DNA from: Chara braunii
Lineage: Eukaryota > Streptophyta > Charophyceae > Charales > Characeae
Assembly (NCBI GenBank): GCA_003427395.1
Contig: BFEA01000115.1
Span: 1,693,003-1,726,149 of the forward strand
DNA: 33,147 bases
Direction: 5' to 3'
Positions 9,806-18,787 of the stretch are shown here, piece after piece. A program made the position numbers and the translations under genes. Position 1 is the stretch's first letter. The number at the start of each line of letters is the position of its first letter. A model generated the notes under the pieces. The model was not told the origin of the DNA. It worked only from the letters and a program-made list of their open reading frames with translations, and made no database searches.

Positions 9806-11768
9806 GTCAATCAATTGCAAAAATCCCGAGACGTCATCAAGGAAAAACACTCGCACAACCACCAGTCAATTCTTTTTGACACGAGAGAGAGAGAGAGAAA
9901 ACACTCATCAGCTTGATCATGCATGTAACTGAGGGACCGACCCGCGACTCAGGTTTAGTAAGCCACCGCGGCGTTGATCCCGGGCGCCTTGTTTCTCGAG
10001 GCTGCCCTGTAGATTGGTTACAGATGTCGTGCAGCATAAGGAAGATGGCATGCGCAGTGCATTCAGAACTACAGATCTAAACACTTTTGCATTCTCGAAC
10101 AAAATCCTGCCGAGTGCAGCGTCTAATCAATACGAAAAGGCAAGCATCTCCATACATACATTCACTGTGAAAGGTGCGAAAATGACAGGGGTGCACAGGT
10201 CGGAAATCAACCGAGGGAATTGTACACGCGCATCCACCGTTCACAAGACAAGAGGATCAATTCCTCGACATCCGAGGATTACCCAGGAAACTAATGGAAG
10301 AGTTCCGGAAGAAGTTCCTTCACACAGGAGAGCACACAAATTCATTCTCATTCATGAGAGGGACAAGCATCAAGACACATCGTCATTCAAGGATAGAGGA
10401 GAGAGAGAGAGACGAGGGAGGAAGGTCGAGATAGGAGATGACAGGATCCGAAAAGAGGAAGTTCGGTGTTGCCGCCGTACACTCTCGCCAGAGATAAAGA
10501 TCTGCAACAACAAAGGCGCATTCACCGTGAATTCCAATATGGCCCCGGGCCAACCACCCACTCAACTCCAATCATCGATCCTCATGCCCGCACCGACGAT
10601 CCCGGCCGTCACGTGCTAACTCCCACCACTGCGATCGTCACCCCGCCGACGTAAACTTGACGCGGTTCGCCCAGATCCCACAGTCCGTCGTGGCGATCAA
10701 GCGCGCAACCGGCCAGCCTATCGTCAGCCCGACAGGACTTTCCGACTCGCACCAAACACTATGTCTAGCCACTGCTTCCCGGAAGCTGGCTTGGGAGTCG
10801 AGAACGTAAGAGAGATTTGCGGGCGCGTTTGCGGAATTTATAGTGGCGAGAAGGAGGGCAAGGGAGAGAGAAGGCAGGGGGAAAATCGAAGTGTAAGAAA
10901 AGAAGCAGGAGGAGAAGACTTGGCGAGGAGCGCGCTACGAAAGCCATGTTGATCCTTCGAGACTTTGAGCTTCGCCAATCAGATTCGTCTCGCAATAGGC
11001 AGATCCTATCGTACCACACGTCTGGTTGGTGGACGAGAGTAATCGAAGGATCGACCGGGCTTCCGATTCGTGGCGAAAGGAAAAAGGGCGCGAGAAGTAG
11101 AGCAAGACGGGTCCAAGATTCAGATGATCAAGAAAGGGAAATGGGCGCGCAATCGATCAGAGCGGGAGAGAGAGAGGGAAACAGTTGCGAGAAGGGAGTA
11201 TGAGAAGGGGGGGAGGAGGAAAGAGCGTGGGAGAGAACGATGCGGGAAAACAGAGCAGGGGGGGGGAGGGGGAGAGAAGAAAGCTTCGTATGCGTGGCGC
11301 CGTCAACAAAAAGAAAAAGAAAAAGGCACCGAAACAGTTACAGCTTGCCTATGTCCTAAACCAATTCAAAATTAAAATCACCATATCCGCGCGCGAAAAG
11401 GACGACGCGGAAAAAGAAAGTCCTACGCCTATTCGTATCCTTACAAAATTCCGAGAGTTTTCCCCAACGCGACCGAGAACATTCACACACAAAAAGGACA
11501 CGTCACAGTTCCGCTTATCCTGGAATTCCCAACTGCCGGGCCCAATTCCCAGTGCGCTCGCTAAGGCGCGCGTAAATCTCTATGCATTTCCCGAATTGCA
11601 AAACAAAAAGCAGAACGGAAGAATCACAAAAAGCTTCCGGAAGATGGGGGCCCAAAACGCGGCGCCCAAAATCAAGAGAACAAACGGGGTGCTTGTAGGG
11701 TCGGTATGATACAAGAAAAATTCAAACCAAAGGGGTACGAAAGATAGCACGGGTTCGGGAAGTAGTTC
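9806..11768 (-). repeat. LTR/leader-like non-coding region, copy 2
   Basis: Homologous to the copy 1 region and partly to copy 3. Read on the - strand it runs from the palindrome through an island with GAATAGGCGTAGGAC, a long pyrimidine-rich stretch (about 11300-11080), a TATA box, CAGCTTCCGGGAAG, the CCACGACGGACTGTGGG box, a CTCATGAATGAGAATG word shared with copy 3, and a GA/CT microsatellite (9884-9898) just before ORF4. No coding region is supported; open frames on either strand do not correspond between copies. Confidence 0.55.
10836..10842 (-). promoter_or_regulatory. TATA box TATAAAT, copy 2
   Basis: TATAAAT on the - strand follows a pyrimidine-rich stretch. It lies about 150 nt upstream of the CGACGGACTGTGG box (10690-10678). 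Copy 3 has the same heptamer at nearly the same distance (about 157 nt) from its box. This fits the transcription start of an LTR promoter in the orientation of ORF4. Confidence 0.5.
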
Positions 11769-11797
11769 GTCACATATGTGACGCGCAGGGGGTTCCA
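11769..11797 (-). promoter_or_regulatory. GGAACCCCCTG + perfect GTCACATATGTGAC palindrome, copy 2
   Basis: On the - strand GGAACCCCCTG is followed after three bases by GTCACATATGTGAC, a perfect 14-bp palindrome (11782-11769). It lies about 400 bp after the ORF3B stop, comparable with copy 1. This is a family landmark of unknown role, perhaps an LTR edge or a factor-binding site. Confidence 0.65.
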
Positions 11798-11904
11798 AAA
11801 TTATGTGATCTCCTGATTACATGTCACAGCGGAGGGGGAAGAGTGATGCATGAGGAACCAAGTGTATCAACAGATAATCGAGCCAAAGTTCATGTTGACG
11901 CCAA

Positions 11905-11965
11905 CTTCAATTGCAATCTCTTCGTGCTGTCTCTTATACACATCTTCAATTGCAATCTCTTCGTG
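11905..11965. other. embedded Tn5 mosaic-end/Nextera adapter with flanking duplication (artefact)
   Basis: CTGTCTCTTATACACATCT (11927-11945) is identical to the 19-bp Tn5 mosaic end used in Nextera sequencing libraries. It is flanked by two identical 20-bp copies of TCAATTGCAATCTCTTCGTG (11907-11926 and 11946-11965). Natural Tn5 leaves a 9-bp target duplication and an internal transposon, which are absent. A repeated host word on both sides of one adapter fits a read-through or mate-pair adapter built into the assembly. The translated hallmarks MCIRDS (-) and LSLIHI (+) result from it. The corresponding part of copy 1 has a single TTGCAATTGA word and no adapter. Confidence 0.95.
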
Positions 11966-12195
11966 AGTCTACTGGCTCGTGCTGCTGGAATCGTCGGAGG
12001 TCGTCCAGGTGACGCCATCATCGTTCGCTGGTTCTCCGTGAGCTCTGCACCCCGGCTCGTCGCGGCCCGTCGAATCAGAGCGTAGGTTGACGTCATCGTC
12101 GATGGCGTGATCTTCGCGAAGCTTACTGATTCGTGTCGTTTTCCCCTTTCGATTGGGTGAAGGGAGGGGGGGGGGAATAGTCATGCGATTGGGTT

Positions 12196-12825
12196 TTACC
12201 GCCTTGTTGGAATGGGCCAGTAGAGGCGGTACATGGAGGGAAGTCCGCAGGGACGACGGGGAGGAAGTGGGGGCAGGTAGTGATTCAATCCTTCTACTGT
12301 CACTCGAAGTTCCTCATAGCGAATGATCCGGTGAAAACGAGGGAAGTGATCGCCGCTATGAGGGAGAGAGGCGAGGTAGTCGCGGTAGAGGGAGGAGAGG
12401 GTGCGAAAGAGCGCTGCGCAAAAGAAATCGTAGTGGCGACAGGCGGGGATCGTCCCCGTGGCTACGCAGTAGACTTCTACTACGTTCCACTGCTCCCACG
12501 CAGCGCTGAACAACAGGATATACAGACAGAACGTGGGGGCAGCGGGCTGAAGGGAGCGGTGGGGGTAGACAGTAGCGATTAGGCGCGTAGAGTAGAAATC
12601 ATGGAAAAGATGGGGATGGAAGGGGTGGCGGGGGAAGGTGACGGGGGTGTGGATCTGCTCGAGGGTGAGGTAATCAAGGGGACGGCGGGATAATGTCCGG
12701 GGACGAAGGCCTATCCCCCGCATCGGTACGTGGACGAACTGGGGGATGGGTGGGGCTGGAGGGGGAGGAGGATCGGCTCCGTCTCCTCCAAGAGATGCTT
12801 GGGGTGGCGGCTGCTGGGTCGCCAT
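12196..12825 (-). CDS. ORF3B accessory protein, copy 2 (open, unknown function)
   Basis: A 209-residue open frame in the +1 frame of ORF3A. I chose ATG 12825 because copy 3 has an ATG at the aligned codon (MATQQPPPQ here, MEAPPQRDQ there), although the frame is open to 12921. Order: proline-rich N terminus; QFVHVPMRGIGLRPRTLSRR (about residues 29-48); a middle region; the block EVYCVATGTIPACRHYDFF (about 113-131); YRDYLASLPHSGDHFPRFHR; and a PPLPPRRP C terminus. No known fold is recognised, and there is no signal peptide or clear membrane segment. The first 152 nt overlap the end of ORF3A. It is the only copy of the three with all blocks in one frame, so it best represents the ancestral protein. 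Confidence 0.6.
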   Translation of the reverse strand: MATQQPPPQASLGGDGADPPPPPAPPIPQFVHVPMRGIGLRPRTLSRRPLDYLTLEQIHTPVTFPRHPFHPHLFHDFYSTRLIATVYPHRSLQPAAPTFCLYILLFSAAWEQWNVVEVYCVATGTIPACRHYDFFCAALFRTLSSLYRDYLASLPHSGDHFPRFHRIIRYEELRVTVEGLNHYLPPLPPRRPCGLPSMYRLYWPIPTRR

Positions 12826-14179
12826 CTTTGGGCTTCGGCGGCTCCGGATCCCGGGTTGGATCCTCACAGATGCGCAGGCTTGCTCCGCTGGCGAACTCCA
12901 GCTGGCGTTTCCCGGTGGCAATTTCTTCTCGCTTGCGTGCTGCCTCAGGATCTTCCGCCTCCGTGCTAGTACGCGTCACTTCCTCCGGCAAGGCTTCCCA
13001 CTCAGACCCGGTTTCTTCTTCCTCTTCTTCTTCTTCTTCTCTCTGCTTGCCCTCGCTATACTCGCTATAGATTCCCTCTTCCGATGTTTCCTCGTCGTCG
13101 TCACTTTCCTCTTCTTCTATCACCACCTCCTCCGCCTTCGGATAGAAAGCGTGATTGATGATGCCGTATGGCTTCTGATACTCCTGCCGCGACGGTAGAG
13201 AGTCTTCATCCCCAGGCTCTTCCAAGCATGCACTCCACTGAAGATATGGATCCAACGTTCGCGGGAGTACGTGCGGAGCGGGGCTGTCGTCGCTTTGCGA
13301 AACGATGTCAGGAGAGAGATCGTCCGCCAGTTGCACGATCGGCGCGATGAGTTCTTGAGTGATTAGCTGGCGATGTCCCGACCGCACCGATCCGAAGAGA
13401 AAACCGAGGAGATCACCCTCCACGTTAGTCCTCCAAGCTTGTATGATCAGCAATTCCATATTTTCGAACCACGTGGGATGCTCGCTGGTCCGCGTCCACG
13501 TCACCTGCACTCGAGCCAAACACATGGACAGTTCGACCAAGGTCTAGTGCCAAAGTCGCCAATGCCCGGGATTAGGAAGCGGGGCGGAAAGGGGTTCGAT
13601 CGAGAGGGAAAGATGAGGATGAAGATCGGACTGCCAGAAGGTAGGGAAAAGAGAGGGGAGACCGAAGATGGAAAGAGGAGCGAGGGGGGCGGCGTGGTTC
13701 ATCGAGGGCGTGGGAAAGCAGCGAGGGTGGGGATCGCGACCGCTGGCTCGCGCGGAGAGAGACGGGCCCCGTCAAGATCAGGTGCAAATGTCGAGATGAG
13801 ATTGTGCCCTGGTCGGGCAAGACCGTGCCGCCACGCGTTGGACAGCTGCTCCGTCCACTCTCGCAGCGAGGCCAAGATCGTGGTATGCCACAGTGGATTG
13901 ACGGTACTGATGTCGTCGCTGAAAGCCGGACCGTGGTGACGTGGCTCGTTCCGGGAGCCGCTCGCCGATGTACCGCTACCACCTCCACCAATACTATTGC
14001 CTGCGGACTCCCTTCGAATCGAAACGCGGCGGCTGCAGACACACCCACGTCGCAGAGAACTGCGCCAGACGTCGAAGATCCGTACTAAGCCGTGGATGAC
14101 GAACTTGCCGAATTTCCGAGATGTGGCCACGTGGCTGCAACAGTTGATCATCAAGAGCCCGCTCCGTGATGAAGCTCAT
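12674..14179 (-). pseudogene. ORF3A accessory ORF, copy 2 (frameshifted)
   Basis: It begins at ATG 14179, which overlaps the integrase TGA as ATGA. The N-terminal block starts MSFITERALDDQLL. A second frame (to about 13700) holds FSDDISTVNPLWHTTIL and SLREWTEQL, matching copy 1. The longest part is open from 13540 to 12674: PTWFENMELLIIQAW, then an acidic tract (SDDDEETSEEG followed by polyglutamate), then RRRSRSSSPSSP, ending SSPDIIPPSP at a stop that copy 3 shares (VVIPSSP). A pyrimidine-rich gap ending in CTGGCAG separates the middle frames, so an intron is possible instead of, or besides, mutation. Function unknown: the acidic tract and Ser/Arg region suggest a nucleic-acid- or chromatin-associated protein, but that is inference. 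Confidence 0.6.
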
Positions 14180-15905
14180 GGCGAGGACGGAGAGGAAAAC
14201 AAAGGGCACGAGGGAGAGAGCGGAGAGAGAGTTAGATCGTCGTTGTTCTCCTCGCCTTCGGAGGAGGAAGAAGGGGGAAGATCAGAGGGAGGGAGAGGTC
14301 GGAGGTAGGAGGTATGTCAGACGATGGGGACAGAGCTATGGCTGGCACTAGCCTCGGGCGCGATGCGCACCGTGTTGGCGCCGTTGGATCCGAGCTCGAC
14401 AACGCGAAAACAGCCAGAAAACTTGGGAGCGAGTTTCCGGTCGCGTGCACATTTACGTACCTGCACTACGTCCTCTAATTCATATTGATGTTGGGGCCCA
14501 ACATTTCCATATCAAACCTCATAGCTACGGACCTGCCTACCGTGGGCCAGATCGGTCATCCTTGTCTTTTTCGGGCTAGCTTCGGGACGGCTCGTTCCAT
14601 TAAATCGGTATACCTTTTGGCCTTGGCCTTGAGGGTGGCACGCGTGTCTCTGCCCCCTGCTTCGGCAATTTCCGAGTTACCCCGGTAGTCGACACAGGGG
14701 AGGCTATTAGTGCGAAGCTGAAAGGGGGTGAACCCCGTGGACTCATGAGGGGTGGCCCGATGAATTCCGACGATCTGATACACGATCTCGGGCCACGGAC
14801 GCGTGTCATGTGCCGCTAAATTCCTGCGTAGGGCGGTTTTAATCATACGGTTGGCATTTTCGGCCAACCCGTTCGAATGAGACACGTGGGGTGCCGTATG
14901 TCGGAGCGTGATGCCCCTTCGCGCGAGCAGTTCCTCTACTTCGCCTTTGAATTCGGACCCATTGTCGGTCAGAATTTCTTCCGTATTTAGATGGGTATAG
15001 AGGAACCGATCGATGTACGAGGCTATTTCTGCGGCCTTGCGGGTCTTGCAGGGGTAGACTTCGATGTACTTGGAAAAATGATTTATTAATACTAAAAGGA
15101 TAGAATATTCACAGCGGTTTGGGCCAGGTGGCACGTCAATATGTGTTGTGTCCATACTGACTCGTTGGAAGGGGCCTTCTACTTCCGTTGGTACTATCGT
15201 GTTCGGTCCACGTATTTGGGCGCGATCAGCGGCACAGACCAGACAGTTGGCGACAACGTATCTGACATCATCTCGTATATTGGACCAGAACCATCGGTTC
15301 TAGTTTATAGTTGCCTCCGTGACACGTATCGCAAAATGAGGGGCCTGCTCTTCGTGAGCAGATCGGGTCCAATCATATCTCTGGAATGGATGAGGAACTG
15401 TCAGCCACGAACCCGATCCGTCAGTTTTACGCTTCTCCAAATGACCGTTGATCCATCGATAGTCCCGAGATCTCTCGGTAGCCCTATGTCTGTTGTGTTT
15501 GGTGAGGTGACCCAATGATAATCCCGCTATTTTAGCTAGTAAAATTTTATCCGTCCAAACCTCCGCTCGACGGTATTTCTCATCATATTCAGGTCCGTCC
15601 GTTCGGGCGGCCTTGAATCGAACCTCTGTGGGAAGTTTGGCCGTTCTACACAGGGGGCACCTCCATTCCTTGCTACTCTTCCGATAGCGAACGCAGGCCC
15701 CGTGTGCACGATTGACACACGTGGCACATTCTACCCAATCGATAAACCCGGTTTCGAAAGGATGACAGTCAACCCCATAAACCCGTGCAATACATGTGCA
15801 AAAATAGCAGAATTTATCAGGGAGGGTGGCAAAGAAGGCGAAGGAGGTGAGAGGGGCAAAATTAATAGGAGAAGAGGGGGTCGCAGAGACGGGTGGGGTA
15901 GTCAT
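14176..15905 (-). pseudogene. PHD finger-H2C2-DDE integrase ORF, copy 2 (nearly intact)
   Basis: It starts at ATG 15905 (MTTPPVSATP). A PHD-type finger follows: C33, C36, C60, C63, H68, C71, C83, C86, with W before the third pair (DWVECATC) and W before the last (EWRCPLC). Next comes the integrase H2C2 region (HFAIRVTEATIN to VANCLVCAADR), interrupted by TAG 15302-15300 where copy 1 has CAA. The catalytic core has D (SMDTTH), D (LTDNGSEF) and E (NGLAENANR), with 34 residues between the last two by my count. A KAKRYTDLMER helix region and a GPY/F-like tail (KLAPKFSGCFRVVELGSN) end at SSP-TGA. Breaks: the TAG, a TGA after RKRQ, a TGA in the tail, and a frame change near 14550-14450. It inserts element cDNA; the PHD may bind histone tails. 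A PHD before integrase with its own ATG is unusual. Confidence 0.82.
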
Positions 15906-15974
15906 GATGGCAGAGAGGGAGAGATTAGACTGAATTGCAGAGGGGGCAGAACAAAAAAATGGACCCCGTGTCAC

Positions 15975-16130
15975 TTACTCCTTTGACAGGATCTCCACTT
16001 GGCCATACCGAGATCCGTTCTCCTTCTTCGGTTCGTTCCACGGAATCACCTCCTCATTCTTCGGAACCTTCTTAGGTCGGTGCAGTCGTGTCAATCCGTC
16101 CGCATTCCCGTGCCTTTCGTGTTTCTGGTA
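15975..16130 (-). pseudogene. Ty3/gypsy RNase H tail, copy 2, fused to PLE RT frame
   Basis: The segment reads YQKHERHGNADGLTRL, the classical HGNADxLxR end of gypsy RNase H, then a charged tail ending QVEILSKE at TAA 15977-15975. It aligns with copy 1 from HEQHGNA onward. The same frame continues upstream into PLE reverse transcriptase without a stop, so one chimeric open frame (16625-15975) spans the join near 16130. The stop lies 69 nt before the PHD-integrase ATG. Confidence 0.7.
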
Positions 16131-18787
16131 GCATGTATACAAGGAAAAGTCCTGGAAGCACCGATACTCTGACTTATCACTATTGTCCCAAATCTCATTG
16201 AAGTTCTTCGCCCTGTACCAACTAGATACTTCACCGGCTTTAATCGTAACACGACATCCCAGAAAGCTCCATTTGTTCTGCCCGTCGTTTGTTCTCTTCA
16301 GAGTCAGCTTAGGATCATAAGATCTTTCAAACTTTCTTATGATCTCCTCAGCTTTTCCCTGATTCTTTCTATCCCAACTTTGCCACACAAAGAGAGAAAC
16401 ATCATCAACCAGCCTAATACCCCTAACCAACACAACATCCTTCGCCAGAGATTTCGAAAACAAACTCTCATAGAAGGCACACAAAATACAAGCGATTGGG
16501 GGGCTACTCGACTTTCCCATCGGAATACCCTCCTTCTGTCTGATTAGCCTATCTGAGGCCCATAGGAACATGTTGTCCAAGTCAAAGCCTACCATCCTAC
16601 GAATCATTTCGAAGGTGATTCTCACCCATCCAGTTCCCCTTTCTTACCTCCGAACGAGGCCCCTTTTCCTCTCGTTCTCACCATCACAAAGGATTTTCCC
16701 TTCTTCTTAAACAAGGACAGGATCCAATCGATCGCTTTCCTCACTGACTACTGCGGGAGCCTACTGAACATTTCTTTAATGTCGTAGGCGACCCCCTTCA
16801 ACTCCCCTTTCTTCCTGCGTGTTGACCACTTGCTAACCTCCTCCAACCTTGACTTCATCTGATTTGTAGACTTCACGTTAAAATGGCAATTCTTCGGCAG
16901 AGAGAAGAGCAAGAAGTTCAAAGCTCTCGCAACTCTTCGATTCGCCACTCTTGCGGGCTCAGAAAACGAAGGAGATATTGGGCGGAACTTGGTTGTATCC
17001 TTATGTTTTGGGAGAACGTATGCCTTCCCCCACGTACCCTTGTTGTTCCACTTCCCTATCTCCTTCAAACCTTTTTTCTCATACTCGCTCTTCACCTTGG
17101 CCATCACTTGTTCTTCACTTCTCCAAACATGGACGAAAGTCGTATTATCCCAGAACGTCGTCCGCATACCTTCTTCATACAGAACGGGGCATACAACCAG
17201 CGTCTTCGTTGGGTTCTTATCCAACGGGCAGAACACTAGCCCTTTCCACTTCTGCTTCACTTCCTCTATCTCATCTATCAAACCTTCCTTCTTCATCCTT
17301 CTTCTTCGTATGCAGTCTCTTGCTTGCGGCAGCGTCCAGGTTGGTTCCAAACCCACTTTCATCATCTCATCATTCAATTCTCAACATAGCCTAACAGCCT
17401 CGTTGCCCCTATCGATTCCCTCGATCATATTTTTCGCATTCCAAATTATGAGATCAACCTCATCCCTGGAACTAAGGTGGAAAGCTACGTGTTCTCCCTG
17501 TCTAGGGAGCTGTAGGTCAGCATAGCTGCAGACCGTTGCCAATAGGCGACTGGATCGCCTATGATTATGAAGAAGATCTCCTACTGTCTGTTTTTTTCGC
17601 CAGACCAGTTGGAGCTTCGGACACCGTAGCTTCGCTTCAGCAGGCGATTGGCTTTGTTCCCCAATCTTCGATACAGTTAACCTCCTAATCTCGGCTCTGG
17701 ATATCGGATCATCATGCTTCACACCTATCGTAATCCTTCTCCTAAAATTAACTCCAAATTTTATCTTCATGATCTTATCGATAATGTCCTTCAGGATCTT
17801 CCTCGAGCTCTTCCCGGTAACGCTCTTAATAGTCTGGTATAAGTCGATTAATTGGTCTAGCTGTAGGTAATCGAGTCTCTTTTTTTACCAAGGACATTTC
17901 AACATTGGTACAGTTGCTTTTTCAGCTTCGGATTCTCTGGCAAACGTTCCTAAGTTCTCCCAAAACACACTTCCCTTCCTTCTTCGAAGGCGCGCTTCGA
18001 GCTCTTCAGCGTACATCTTTTGTCATTGAAGAGCACATCGGATTCGCCGAACACCCTTTTTACCACGCTCCAATCCTCCAGCCATATTTTACCACCACTT
18101 GAAATGATCGTCCTCTCCTTCTTTCCTTTTATTGACTTAATCACTTCGGTCAACCTTCCCGAGCTCTTTCCCTTCTTCGCCTGAAACCGAAGCACTCTTT
18201 CATTGTCAAAGAATTGTCTCCTCTTCTTTTGCCTTTCCCTCCTTCAAGTTCCCTTTCTTTTACTCTTCTTCCTATTTCTCCCGTCCTTCCAACCGTTCAC
18301 GTTAAGGGTCGGGCACCAACGCCTAATCAGCTTCGATTCCAACTTCTCCAACTCAGAGTTCTTGGTTACCGCCACCAGAATTGCTACATTGAACTCCCAC
18401 CCCCATTTCCTTACCCACTGGTACAATTTATTCTTTTGAGTCACACATCCTCACTGAGTTCTACCCACGTGTTCCGACCACCTGTCACTCATTCGTATTT
18501 CCGTTTTGCCTACGTACGTCACACCAAGGATCCAAAAGAATATAGACACACGAATCAGGATCGTCTCACTTATCCCTTGCCTTTTCAAAAACTTCCCACA
18601 TGCATTCGACATACTTACGCCCCCAGCTAATTTCGTTGTCCAAGATAAGGAGCAGAATAGCATTCCTAAGAATTCTCTCTACTAACGGTAACAGACTTCT
18701 ACCCTTCCGGTTCAACTTACACCATCGTCGGATCTCGCAGAACTTCAATAGAATACCCCATTCTTCGGCCTTACATGTCTGGTTCAC
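16131..18787 (-). pseudogene. Penelope-like element: N-terminal GIY-YIG nuclease plus reverse transcriptase
   Basis: N to C terminus: a leader region (from about 18787), then GIY-YIG at about 18550-18290. The nuclease shows CVYILLDP, a one-base shift, GVTYVGKTEIRMSDRWSEHV, TGA 18453-18451, then SELEKLESKLIRRW and PTLN. These cover the family Tyr, Tyr-x-Gly, Arg, His, Glu and Asn positions. A basic linker follows (about 18195-17400, including CSYADLQLPRQGEHVAFHL). RT motifs: CPLDKNPTKTLVV; VLPKHKDTTKFRPISPS; motif A GVAYDIKEMFSRLP; motif B QKEGIPMGKSSSPPIA; motif C RLVDDVSLF; then NKWSFLGCRV. GIY-YIG nicks the target and the RT primes from it. Stops at 17383-17381 (TGA) and 16750-16748 (TAG), plus frameshifts near 18525 and 16630, kill it. 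The N-terminal nuclease matches the Naiad/Chlamys type of PLE rather than canonical C-terminal ones. The RT thumb is cut at the gypsy join. Confidence 0.82.

Noticed and set aside
11927-11945. A natural Tn5-type bacterial transposon end
   Set aside because: No transposase, no second end and no 9-bp target duplication; the flanking 20-bp duplication and the exact 19-mer fit library adapter carry-over.
13018-13040. Polyglutamate/CTT run in ORF3A as a sign of a specific acidic activation domain
   Set aside because: It is a simple triplet repeat; copies 1 and 3 are acidic with different sequence, so only general acidity is supported.
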